Positions 1 to 6,129 of a stretch of 8,252 bases of DNA are shown piece by piece (position 1 is the stretch's first letter; each line of letters opens with the position of its first letter). Origin of the DNA: Robiginitomaculum sp. GTDB taxonomy: Bacteria > Pseudomonadota > Alphaproteobacteria > Caulobacterales > Maricaulaceae. The notes under the pieces are model-generated. The model ran no database searches. It saw only the letters and a program-made list of their open reading frames with translations, and was not told where the DNA came from. The translations under genes were made by a program, and so were the position numbers. The stretch lies in the NCBI GenBank assembly GCA_002733485.1, contig NVVU01000040.1, positions 8,780 to 17,031 on the forward strand, given 5' to 3'.

Positions 1-501
1 TATTTTAATACCGGTGATCAACAACAGGCGAAAAAATTGGCGGCGCGGTATCTGGGTAATCTGGGGCCAACCCTAAAACCCATAGATCCCATCAACACTA
101 TTGCCGTGATAGCGGCCTGGGCGGGCAATGATCAATCTGGCGTGAATGAACGTCTTGCCCAGCTTGAGGCCCGTACGGATGCAGACCTGAAGGCCGGGAT
201 TGATACACCATACGTTCATTGGCCCAAGGCACAATACGCTTATCTGCGCGGTGAAAAAGATGCGGCTTATAAACATGCCAAACGGGCATTGTCCATGGAA
301 ATGCTTAGCCCATCGACACTTGATTTTCCCTATCGCCATCTTGGCTGGAATGAACTCCCGCGTTTCAAGGCGCTGCGCGATGACTATGAGGCTTACCTCG
401 CCACTGAGCGGCAAAAACTGCTGCGTGTAGCGTGCGGCGATGAAGGCTTTGAAAGCTGGAAGCCCATGCCAGAGACCTGCGCTTTGCTGGACCAAAGTTG
501 A
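1..501 (+). CDS. TPR-like protein, C-terminal part (5' end outside window)
   Basis: The frame is open from base 1 to a TGA at 499-501, giving 166 visible residues. The first in-frame start-like codon is a TTG at 37, with no good ribosome site and coding-like sequence before it, so the true start lies left of the window. The visible part is alpha-helical and soluble-looking. A segment around residues 73-95 (AYLRGEKDAAYKHAKRAL) has the small/large residue spacing of a tetratricopeptide helix pair. A later stretch (ELPRFKALRDDYEAYL) resembles the 'P-x-F-x-x-L-x-x-D-P-x-F' ending of TPR domains attached to winged-helix regulators or adenylate cyclase-like proteins. No catalytic motif or membrane segment is seen, and the two cysteines near the end (C150 and C162 of the visible part) form no recognisable site. 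The function is unknown. A TPR scaffold or regulator is an inference from sequence pattern only. Confidence 0.72.
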   Translation, partial: YFNTGDQQQAKKLAARYLGNLGPTLKPIDPINTIAVIAAWAGNDQSGVNERLAQLEARTDADLKAGIDTPYVHWPKAQYAYLRGEKDAAYKHAKRALSMEMLSPSTLDFPYRHLGWNELPRFKALRDDYEAYLATERQKLLRVACGDEGFESWKPMPETCALLDQS

Positions 502-509
502 GGGAGCTT

Positions 510-541
510 TTCAGCAATTCTGAGGTCAGCCCAGAGCTGAA
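510..541 (+). terminator. Weak hairpin after the left-edge gene
   Basis: TTCAGC (510-515) pairs with GCTGAA (536-541), and inside it TCTG (519-522) pairs with CAGA (532-535), leaving a 3-nt bulge and a 9-nt loop. It begins 9 bp after the stop codon, where a transcription terminator would be expected. No run of T follows, so it is at best a weak or factor-assisted terminator. Confidence 0.25.
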
Positions 542-623
542 TTAAGCCATCTGAGTGAGTCTGGACCCGGGTCTGGCGCTCGGGGGCTCTGGGTTGGGGG
601 ACCCACCCTTCGAGAGCGCTTGC

Positions 624-638
624 GTTCCCTTTATGTTC
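624..638 (+). promoter_or_regulatory. LexA operator (SOS box), alphaproteobacterial type
   Basis: GTTCCCTTTATGTTC is a perfect GTTC-N7-GTTC direct repeat, the established LexA recognition sequence of Alphaproteobacteria (different from the enterobacterial CTGT-N8-ACAG palindrome). It lies 52 bp upstream of the ATG of a Y-family DNA polymerase, a classic SOS target, and overlaps the probable -35 region. LexA binding there would block RNA polymerase until DNA damage triggers LexA self-cleavage. The match and the target gene support each other. The regulatory effect itself is inferred. Confidence 0.85.
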
Positions 639-662
639 CCATTATGACTATATTCCTATAAT
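634..662 (+). promoter_or_regulatory. Candidate sigma70 promoter of the Y-family polymerase gene
   Basis: TATAAT at 657-662 is a perfect -10 hexamer. With 17-bp spacing the -35 would be TGTTCC (634-639), which is poor but lies inside the LexA box. An alternative pair is TTGCGT (620-625) with TATGAC (643-648), also 17 bp apart and also overlapped by the LexA box. Either way the operator covers the promoter. Initiation near 669 would give a leader of about 20 nt containing the AGGGG ribosome site (679-683). Confidence 0.5.
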
Positions 663-689
663 TGGAAAACAATCATATAGGGGTGCGGC

Positions 690-2015
690 ATGAAAATCGC
701 CCGACATTCACCGTCTTTGGCTGTCTCTGCGGAGGCCTTTCCCGGGCCTTTGGGGCCGTATCGCTGGCTGTATCTTGACCTGAACTCGTATTTTGCCTCT
801 GTGGAGCAACAGGAAAATCCGCATTTGCGCGGCAAGCCGGTGATTGTTTCACCGGCGCCCACGGAATTCACCGTCGCCATCGCAGCCAGTTATGAGGCCA
901 AGCGGCTGGGGGTGAAGACCGGTACACCGATCCGCGAGGCCCGCCGCCTGATCCCCGGCATTCATGTGGTGCTGGCCCGTCATGATTGTTATGTGCGTTA
1001 CCACCACCGCATTGCCAGGGCGCTGGACAAGCATTTACCGATCGAGGCAGCCTGTTCCATTGATGAATTTGCCTGCCGCCTGACCGGCACCCAAACCCAT
1101 GAAGCCAAGGCGCGGCGCATTGCGGCCGCGATCAAGGTCCAGATCGCGAAGGATGTCGGGCCATATGTGCGCGCCTCCATCGGGATGGGCCCCAATAAGT
1201 TTCTGGCCAAGGTAGCCACCAATATGCAAAAGCCCGATGGCCTGATCCTGTTGCGCAAGGAGGAATTGCCCGAGCGTCTGTATGATCTTGGCTTTGGGGC
1301 CATTCCGGGCATTGGCCGGGCGATGACACGAAGGCTGGAGGCCACCGGCATTACCGATATGCAAGGCCTGTTGGCGCTGGCCCCCAAACGGGCACGCCAT
1401 ATCTGGGGCGGAGTGCAGGGCGAACGCCTGTTGGCGGCGCTTTACGGGGCAGAAGTGGAGGAACCAAAAACGGTACGGCGCAGCGTCAGTCATTCTCATG
1501 TGCTGGCCAAGGCCATGCGCGCCGCCCCCCATGCCCGCGCCATCAGCCGTCGCCTGACCGCCAAGGCCGCCAGTCGCCTGCGCCGTCTGGACTATCGGGC
1601 GCGCTGTGTCGGCCTGTATGTACGCTTTGCCGCAGGGGGGCGCTGGCGCGGTGATGCGGGGGTTCAGGCCACTCAGGACAGTTTTTTATTACTGAAAACC
1701 CATGATGCCCTGTGGGCACAGATGAGCGCAGAATGCCCGGCGGAATGCGCCCGTGGTCTGCGCCAGGTTAGTGTCTGGCTAACCGGCCTGCATCCCGTGG
1801 ATGCGCTGGCCTCGGATCTTTTTGAGGGCGGTGGAGACCCGGCCTATTCCCGTTCTCAGGAGCGCGAGCATCTGTGCCGGACGCTGGACGGCCTGAACCG
1901 CCGTTATGGGCGCAATGCCATCAGCATTGGGGCGCACAAGGTCGATGTGGGCGAATTTACCGGCGTAAAAATTGCCTTTACCCGCATACCCGACGCCCCC
2001 GAGTTTGATGAATAG
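690..2015 (+). CDS. Y-family translesion DNA polymerase (DinB-like, 'ImpB/MucB/SamB' family)
   Basis: Low-fidelity polymerase that copies past damaged bases, 441 residues. After a ~23-residue N-terminal extension the palm starts with YLDLNSYFASVEQ (28-40): D30 is the first metal ligand and F35 sits at the steric-gate position. SIDEF (123-127) supplies the other acidic ligands D125/E126, so the active site is intact, unlike the inactive ImuB proteins. SIGMGPNKFLAKVATNMQKP (163-182) matches the conserved palm/fingers motif, IPGIG (205-209) is the thumb helix-hairpin-helix, and the little finger follows. ASDLF (374-378) resembles the beta-clamp motif QLxLF, and LDGLNRRYG farther on resembles the UmuC C-terminal tail. 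This family is distinct from standard DinB and is often annotated 'type VI secretion protein ImpB', which is a name collision. The ATG at 690 is set by AGGGG 6 nt upstream. A LexA box lies in front. Its 3' end is duplicated after the next gene. I withhold a symbol because dinB would imply orthology with Pol IV. Confidence 0.96.
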   Translation: MKIARHSPSLAVSAEAFPGPLGPYRWLYLDLNSYFASVEQQENPHLRGKPVIVSPAPTEFTVAIAASYEAKRLGVKTGTPIREARRLIPGIHVVLARHDCYVRYHHRIARALDKHLPIEAACSIDEFACRLTGTQTHEAKARRIAAAIKVQIAKDVGPYVRASIGMGPNKFLAKVATNMQKPDGLILLRKEELPERLYDLGFGAIPGIGRAMTRRLEATGITDMQGLLALAPKRARHIWGGVQGERLLAALYGAEVEEPKTVRRSVSHSHVLAKAMRAAPHARAISRRLTAKAASRLRRLDYRARCVGLYVRFAAGGRWRGDAGVQATQDSFLLLKTHDALWAQMSAECPAECARGLRQVSVWLTGLHPVDALASDLFEGGGDPAYSRSQEREHLCRTLDGLNRRYGRNAISIGAHKVDVGEFTGVKIAFTRIPDAPEFDE

Positions 2016-2019
2016 GGGG
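1953..2019 (+). repeat. Direct repeat, left copy (3' end of polymerase gene)
   Basis: This copy encodes the last 20 residues of the polymerase, its stop and four following G. It aligns without gaps to 2805-2871 at about 48 of 67 positions by hand count. The best-preserved part is TTTGATGAATAGGGGG (2004-2019, identical in both), preceded by an identical CGCCCCC. The IAFTRIPD ending is characteristic of this polymerase family, so this is the parent copy. CCCCC (1996-2000) and GGGGG (2015-2019) can pair into a small hairpin spanning the stop codon. Confidence 0.75.
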
Positions 2020-2120
2020 TGGCAAACCATATACCAGTCTGTTTTGGCAGGCCCAATATGAGGGTAAACCCTAGGGAGAAAGAAAGCTCTATGTCATAGT
2101 ACCAAAAAAGAGAGTCCATT

Positions 2121-2804
2121 ATGCCATCCATAGGAACCGGCGTTATCGCGCTTTTTCTTGCCATAGGTTTTGCCATGACCGCCAATATTGCCGGTGCCCG
2201 GGCCGGAACCTTGTTCACCGCGTTTCCAGACCTCATAAATCCGGGCGAAAAATACGTTTTTTATTCCCATGGGTTTATTGTGGAGGGCACCAATGAAACC
2301 CCGGTGCATCCGCGATTTGGCACCTATGATTTCCCGGCCATCAAGGCGGCCCTGTCGGCATCAGATTTCAACCTGATTGCCTATCACCGTCCGGCCAGCA
2401 CCGACCCGGGCGCCTGGGCCGACAAACTGGCCATGGATGTGCACGCGCTGATAACGGTGGGGGTGCCAACGCGCAACATCACCCTCCTTGGGTTTTCCCG
2501 GGGCGGCATGATTACGGCGATGGCCTCCAGCAAACTTGCCATGCCTGATCTGAACACCATTTTGATGGCCAGTTGTGGCGGCTGGATTAACGCCCGGCCG
2601 GATATCCGACTGGCAGGCCGCGTACTCTCTATTTATGAAACCTCGGATCGCTTTGGCACCTGCCAACCGTTGATTGGCCACAGCAAAGCCGTAACCTCGT
2701 TCACGGAAATTGCCATCAGCACGGGCAAGGAACACGGTGCCTTTTTCACCCCGCGCAAAGTATGGGTTGAGCCGGTTTTGCGCTGGATCAGCGCAGAAAA
2801 ATAA
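2121..2804 (+). CDS. Exported alpha/beta hydrolase of unknown substrate
   Basis: A 227-residue protein with an N-terminal hydrophobic segment (about residues 8-24) ending in small residues (AGARA, 24-28), consistent with a Sec signal peptide and a periplasmic or secreted location, although the charged N-region typical of such signals is missing. The hydrolase fold is indicated by YSHGF (48-52, oxyanion region), the nucleophile elbow GFSRGG (124-129, nucleophile S126), D176 in YETSDRFG as probable acid, and H205 in KEHGAFF as catalytic histidine. All three triad positions are present in the usual order. C152 and C181 could form a disulfide in the periplasm. The protein is short for the superfamily and has no obvious lid domain. 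Esterase, lipase-like or peptidase-like activity is possible, and the substrate cannot be told. The ATG has a modest purine-rich GAGAG upstream. The gene is bracketed by two copies of a 67-bp direct repeat, and the right copy starts at the base after its stop codon, suggesting it arrived or was rearranged as a unit. Confidence 0.86.
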   Translation: MPSIGTGVIALFLAIGFAMTANIAGARAGTLFTAFPDLINPGEKYVFYSHGFIVEGTNETPVHPRFGTYDFPAIKAALSASDFNLIAYHRPASTDPGAWADKLAMDVHALITVGVPTRNITLLGFSRGGMITAMASSKLAMPDLNTILMASCGGWINARPDIRLAGRVLSIYETSDRFGTCQPLIGHSKAVTSFTEIAISTGKEHGAFFTPRKVWVEPVLRWISAEK

Positions 2805-2871
2805 TAATTTTCCCATATAAGAGGCGCGTTTTTCTGCATTTCCGGCGCCCCCTAATTTGATGAATAGGGGG
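2805..2871 (+). repeat. Direct repeat, right copy (decayed duplicate of polymerase 3' end)
   Basis: This copy lies between the hydrolase stop (2802-2804) and the mutM stop (2873-2875). In the frame that aligns with the polymerase ending it reads roughly GAFFCISGAP-stop-FDE-stop against KIAFTRIPDAPEFDE-stop. It therefore looks like a non-coding relic of the polymerase 3' end. Conservation falls from complete over the last 16 bp to about half in the left third. The complement of both copies contains the same eight-residue reading PLFIKLGG, which is a by-product of the shared DNA and not a protein. Alternative: a conserved terminator hairpin rather than a relic, though the similarity reaches well outside the stem. 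Confidence 0.7.
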
Positions 2872-2873
2872 GC
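2847..2873. terminator. Hairpin between convergent hydrolase and mutM genes
   Basis: CCCCCTA (2848-2854) pairs with TAGGGGG (2865-2871) around a 10-nt loop, and G2847 can add a pair with C2873 if one G is bulged. It sits in the short spacer of two converging genes, the right place for a two-way terminator. Neither side has a clear T run, so termination strength is uncertain. It coincides with the best-conserved part of the direct repeat. Confidence 0.4.
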
Positions 2874-3715
2874 TAATGCTGACACCGTGAGCAATAAAAA
2901 CTGGACCGACCGGATTGTACCAGGCGTTTGATTGTCCCGGGACAGGCTTCGCGCACGCATGGCTTACTCTCGCGCCCATAAACGGAAAAGCGGTGCTGAA
3001 AATAACCTAGCGCCCCATCAACGGCGGCATAATCGCGCAATGTCGAACCCCCGGCGGCAATGGCCTCGGCAATCACTTCGCGTATGCAGACCAGCAGGCG
3101 TTCGCGGCGTTTTGGGCCGATGGTTTTGATCAGGGTTTTGGGGTGGATGCCAGCACAAAAAAGCGCCTCGCACACATAGATATTGCCCAGTCCTGCCACC
3201 ACATGCTGGTCCAAAAGGGCAGTTTTGACGGGGCGGGCCTTGTCGGCGAACTGTTCGGCCAGCCAGGCCGATGAAAAGGCATTGCCCAACGGTTCCGGCC
3301 CCAGATCCGCCAGAAATTTATTGCTTTCCAGATCGGCGCTATTGGCGAGGTCCATAAAGCCAAAGCGGCGCGGGTCATTATAAAGAATGCGGTGATCATT
3401 GCTCAAAGTGAATTCAACATGATCATGGGCCGGATTGGTGTCCTCTGGCGAATCGTCGCCCGGGGGCACGATGGAAAATCGCCCTGACATGCCCAGATGC
3501 GCAATCAGGGTTTCACCACGATTCAGATCAATCAGCAGATATTTGGCGCGTCGGCGCACCTGCAAAACCTCTGCGCCGGTCAGGCGATCACAAAACCTAT
3601 GCGGAAAGGCAAAGCGCAGGTTTGGGCGGTTGATTTTGGCCATTATGATCGTCTCGCCCTCCATGAAGGGGGCAAGGCCGGTGCGTACGGTTTCAACTTC
3701 GGGAAGCTCGGGCAT
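2873..3715 (-). CDS. mutM: Formamidopyrimidine-DNA glycosylase (Fpg/MutM)
   Basis: Bifunctional base-excision repair enzyme that removes 8-oxoguanine and formamidopyrimidines and cuts the abasic strand by beta,delta-elimination. It has 280 residues, slightly longer than the E. coli enzyme as usual in Alphaproteobacteria. The sequence starts MPELPEVETV: after Met removal P2 is the Schiff-base nucleophile and E3 the general acid. K58 (RRRAKYL) is the conserved beta-lysine. HLGMSGR (73-79) and NDPRRFGF (113-120) carry the residues that fill the gap left by the flipped base, and N178 lies in GLGNIY of the helix-two-turn-helix. The C-terminal zinc finger has C253, C258, C275 and C278 (CX4C...CX2C), with R270 on its hairpin, and ends CSRCQH. 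AGGA 9 nt upstream supports the ATG. It is divergent from ubiE across about 50 bp and convergent with the hydrolase. All key residues are present. Confidence 0.98.
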   Translation of the reverse strand: MPELPEVETVRTGLAPFMEGETIIMAKINRPNLRFAFPHRFCDRLTGAEVLQVRRRAKYLLIDLNRGETLIAHLGMSGRFSIVPPGDDSPEDTNPAHDHVEFTLSNDHRILYNDPRRFGFMDLANSADLESNKFLADLGPEPLGNAFSSAWLAEQFADKARPVKTALLDQHVVAGLGNIYVCEALFCAGIHPKTLIKTIGPKRRERLLVCIREVIAEAIAAGGSTLRDYAAVDGALGYFQHRFSVYGRESKPCVREACPGTIKRLVQSGRSSFYCSRCQH

Positions 3716-3728
3716 AGTGTCTCATCCT

Positions 3729-3755
3729 ATAGCGCGGCGCCGCGCAGGGCGCTAT
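3729..3755. promoter_or_regulatory. Nested palindromes in the mutM/ubiE divergent spacer
   Basis: GCGCGGCGCCGCGC (3732-3745) is a perfect 14-bp palindrome. ATAGCGC (3729-3735) and GCGCTAT (3749-3755) form an overlapping inverted repeat with a 13-bp spacer. Together they fill most of the gap between the mutM start (3715) and the ubiE start (3754 or 3766). The position suits an operator acting on both promoters or an RNA hairpin in either leader. No known regulator's site is recognised, and GC-rich DNA can form such palindromes by chance. Confidence 0.4.
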
Positions 3756-4539
3756 GGTCCGGCTCATGAGTAATACCGAACACAAAGACGACACCGCCAG
3801 CTTTGGCTTCAGAACTGTGGAACGCGGAAAAAAAGCCAGCATGGTGCGCGGTGTTTTTGACCGCGTGGCCTCTCGCTATGACCTGATGAATGATCTCATG
3901 TCCGGCGGGGTGCACCGTTTGTGGAAAGACATGGTGATCACCCGTGCCAATCCGCAACCGGGCGAAATTTTGCTCGATGTTGCCGGGGGCACTGGCGATC
4001 TGTCACGGCGGTTTGTCAAGCGGGCTGAAATGGTACGATCGCGGCGCGGCGGTGATCCGGCGCGGGCCATTGTTTGTGATATTAATGCGCAAATGCTGAT
4101 CGCGGGCCTGGAACGCGGTACGGACCCACAGCTTAGCTGGGTGTGCGGTGATGCCGAAGCCCTGCCTTTGCCAGATGCCTGTGTCGATGCCGTGACCATC
4201 AGCTTTGGTATTCGCAATGTCACCAACAAGATCAAGGCGTTGGCCGATATGCGCCGGGTATTGCGTCCGGGCGGGCGGTTTTTGTGCCTTGAATTTTCCA
4301 AACCGGTGAACCAGGCCTTGCAAAAGCCCTATGATTTATGGTCGTTTCATGCCATTCCCCGCTTGGGGCAATTGTTTGCGAACGACCGGGACAGCTATCA
4401 GTATCTGGTGGAAAGCATTCGAAAATTTCCCGATCAGGAACGCTTTGCGGAGATGATGCGCGAGGCCGGATTTACCAATGTCGGCTATACCAATTATTCG
4501 GGCGGTGTGGCCGCCATGCATACGGGCTGGGCAATTTAA
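3754..4539 (+). CDS. ubiE: Ubiquinone biosynthesis C-methyltransferase UbiE
   Basis: SAM-dependent enzyme that C-methylates 2-polyprenyl-6-methoxy-1,4-benzoquinol in ubiquinone synthesis (homologues also methylate demethylmenaquinol). With UbiB next door, ubiquinone is the likely product. It has 261 residues. Family signatures are FGFRTV (17-22), VFDRVASRYDLMNDLMS (34-50), SAM-binding motif I LLDVAGGTGDL (73-83), the acidic residue of CDI (108-110), GDAEALPLP (132-140), the UbiE signature FGIRNV (151-156) and RVLRPGGRFLCLEF (168-181). The C-terminus YTNYSGGVAAMHTGWAI is typical of the family. The start is uncertain. The ATG at 3754 has AGGG 4 nt upstream but lies within an inverted repeat. 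The ATG at 3766 (MSNTEH...) gives an N-terminus like other alphaproteobacterial UbiE proteins but lacks a clear ribosome site. ubiB follows after 3 bp, so the two are surely cotranscribed. Confidence 0.98.
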   Translation: MVRLMSNTEHKDDTASFGFRTVERGKKASMVRGVFDRVASRYDLMNDLMSGGVHRLWKDMVITRANPQPGEILLDVAGGTGDLSRRFVKRAEMVRSRRGGDPARAIVCDINAQMLIAGLERGTDPQLSWVCGDAEALPLPDACVDAVTISFGIRNVTNKIKALADMRRVLRPGGRFLCLEFSKPVNQALQKPYDLWSFHAIPRLGQLFANDRDSYQYLVESIRKFPDQERFAEMMREAGFTNVGYTNYSGGVAAMHTGWAI

Positions 4540-4542
4540 GAC

Positions 4543-6096
4543 ATGGGATTGGCAACGGTTTTTCGGCTGGCAAAGGCCGGGCTGGTACTGGCCCGCCATG
4601 ATGCGATTTTGCCCCGCGAATATCAGGCCATTTTGCCGCTGCCGGCCCGCCTTATGGGCAAACTGGCGCGTTTGTTTAGCCAGAAGGGGCAGGGCGGTCC
4701 CGGCAAGCGTCTGGCCCGGGCGCTGGAGCAATTGGGGCCAAGCTACGTAAAGTTTGGCCAGTTTCTGGCTAGCCGAGGAGATATTCTGACCCCGGAAATT
4801 GCTGATGGACTGGCGGGACTGCTCGATAAAATGCCGCCCTTTTCCATGGACGAGGCCCGCGCCGCTCTGGCCGAGGCCTTTGGCGAGAACAGCGAAGCAC
4901 TCTTTGACGGACTGCAAGAACCAGTGGCGGCGGCTTCGGTGGCGCAGGTGCACCCGCTGGTCCTGAAAGACGGCACCAGACTGGCGGTGAAAATCCTGCG
5001 CCCCGGCATTGAAGAGCGTATCCAAAAAGACATTGCGGCCATGGCGCTGGGCGCGCGCCTGATCGAGCGGTTTTTACCTGCCGCGCGCCGTCTGGAGCCT
5101 AGCCAGTTTGTTAGCACCCTGTCGCGTTCTCTCATGCTGGAAATGGATTTGCGTATGGAGGCTGCCGGGGCATCCGAGCTGGCCGAAATACTGGACAGCC
5201 AAAGCGGCGTGTCCATCCCCGAGGTGGACTGGTCGCGCACCCGTTTGCGGGTGTTCACTATGGAATGGCTGGACGGGGTGGCGCTGAGTGATCAGGCCGC
5301 CTTGCAACATAGCGATATTGACAAGGTAATGCTGGGAAAAACCATTACGGGAGGCTTTTTGCAAAGCGCGCTGGATCACGGCGTTTTTCATGCGGACATG
5401 CACGAGGGCAATCTGTTTGCTCTTGCCGATGGCCGGTTGGGCATGGTGGATTTTGGCATTATCGGGCGTATCGGTCCGGCGCAAAGGCGCTATCTGGCCG
5501 AGATTCTTTATGGCTTTTTGCGTCGTGATTATCGCCGGGTAGCCGAGGTGCATTTCGAGGCTGGCTACGTGCCGGACGATTATGGGGTAGATGATTTTGC
5601 CCAGGCTTTGCGCGCCGTTGGGGAGCCGATTTTTGGCAAGACCGCCAAAGATGTCTCCATGAGCCATCTGTTGTTGCAACTTTTTGATGTCACGGCGCAA
5701 TTTGACATGCATTTGCGCCCCGAACTGGTTTTGTTGCAAAAAACCATGGTGCAGGTCGAGGGCGTGGCCCGCATGCTGGACCCGGATCATGATTTATGGG
5801 GCACCGCTGCCCCGGTGGTGGAAAACTGGATCCGCCGGGAACTTGGCCCTGAAGGCATGGTGAACGATGCCTATGATACTTTGCGCGAATTACACCGGGT
5901 GCTGGTGGATTTACCCGCCGCCATTGAAAGCGGCACGCAGATCATAACGGATGCGCGCAAAAATGGTTTGAAGCTTAGCCAGAATAGCATTGCGCAACTG
6001 GCCGAGACTCAGGCCTATCGTAATCGCTGGAGCCGCCGTGCCCTGATGGTGCTGGCCCTGGCGACCATGGGCATCGCGCTGCATTTATGGCTTTAA
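4543..6096 (+). CDS. ubiB: UbiB, ABC1/COQ8-family atypical kinase of ubiquinone biosynthesis
   Basis: Protein-kinase-like ATPase needed for ubiquinone synthesis, thought to assist the assembly or lipid supply of the Ubi enzymes at the inner membrane. It has 517 residues. Diagnostic features, in order, are the KxGQ motif (K70-Q73, YVKFGQ), the alanine-rich loop AAASVAQ (129-135) replacing the usual glycine loop, the nucleotide-site lysine K150 (LAVKILRPG), the ExD motif E200/D202, the catalytic loop HADMHEGN (283-290), which has Glu where many homologues have Pro, and metal-binding DFG (303-305). The last 20 residues form a hydrophobic helix ending LHLWL. Bacterial UbiB proteins usually carry two such helices, and only one clear one is seen here. 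The ATG lies 3 bp after the ubiE stop without a strong ribosome site of its own, so translation is probably coupled to ubiE. In many Alphaproteobacteria coaBC follows, whereas here upp does. Confidence 0.97.
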   Translation: MGLATVFRLAKAGLVLARHDAILPREYQAILPLPARLMGKLARLFSQKGQGGPGKRLARALEQLGPSYVKFGQFLASRGDILTPEIADGLAGLLDKMPPFSMDEARAALAEAFGENSEALFDGLQEPVAAASVAQVHPLVLKDGTRLAVKILRPGIEERIQKDIAAMALGARLIERFLPAARRLEPSQFVSTLSRSLMLEMDLRMEAAGASELAEILDSQSGVSIPEVDWSRTRLRVFTMEWLDGVALSDQAALQHSDIDKVMLGKTITGGFLQSALDHGVFHADMHEGNLFALADGRLGMVDFGIIGRIGPAQRRYLAEILYGFLRRDYRRVAEVHFEAGYVPDDYGVDDFAQALRAVGEPIFGKTAKDVSMSHLLLQLFDVTAQFDMHLRPELVLLQKTMVQVEGVARMLDPDHDLWGTAAPVVENWIRRELGPEGMVNDAYDTLRELHRVLVDLPAAIESGTQIITDARKNGLKLSQNSIAQLAETQAYRNRWSRRALMVLALATMGIALHLWL

Positions 6097-6106
6097 GCAA
6101 GACTGG

Positions 6107-6129
6107 ATTACCCGCATGAATCGGGTAAT
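6107..6129 (+). promoter_or_regulatory. Perfect 8-bp inverted repeat between ubiB and upp
   Basis: ATTACCCG (6107-6114) and CGGGTAAT (6122-6129) flank a 7-nt loop, starting 11 bp after the ubiB stop and ending 34 bp before the upp start. As RNA it is a stable hairpin. As DNA it has the form of a dimer-bound operator. No T run follows, so it is not a standard intrinsic terminator. It may end the ubiE-ubiB transcript, or be an upp operator or attenuation element. The choice cannot be made from sequence alone. Confidence 0.5.

Noticed and set aside
564..610. GC-rich stretch with GACCCGGGTC palindrome and G runs, considered as a G-quadruplex or terminator
   Set aside because: The palindrome is short, the G runs are irregular and no T tract follows; nothing distinguishes it from chance in this composition.
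690..2015. Type VI secretion protein ImpB
   Set aside because: The name collision comes from the ImpB/MucB/SamB polymerases; the residues D30, D125/E126 and the HhH motif show a DNA polymerase, and no secretion genes are nearby.
1779..2030. Complement-strand reading frame sharing PLFIKLGG with another frame at 2361-2960
   Set aside because: Both are shadows of the duplicated DNA around the polymerase stop codon and have no ribosome site or coding character; the shared peptide only reflects the direct repeat.
4336..5025. Long minus-strand open frame opposite ubiE/ubiB
   Set aside because: It lies entirely under two certain genes and is a normal by-product of GC-rich codon use.
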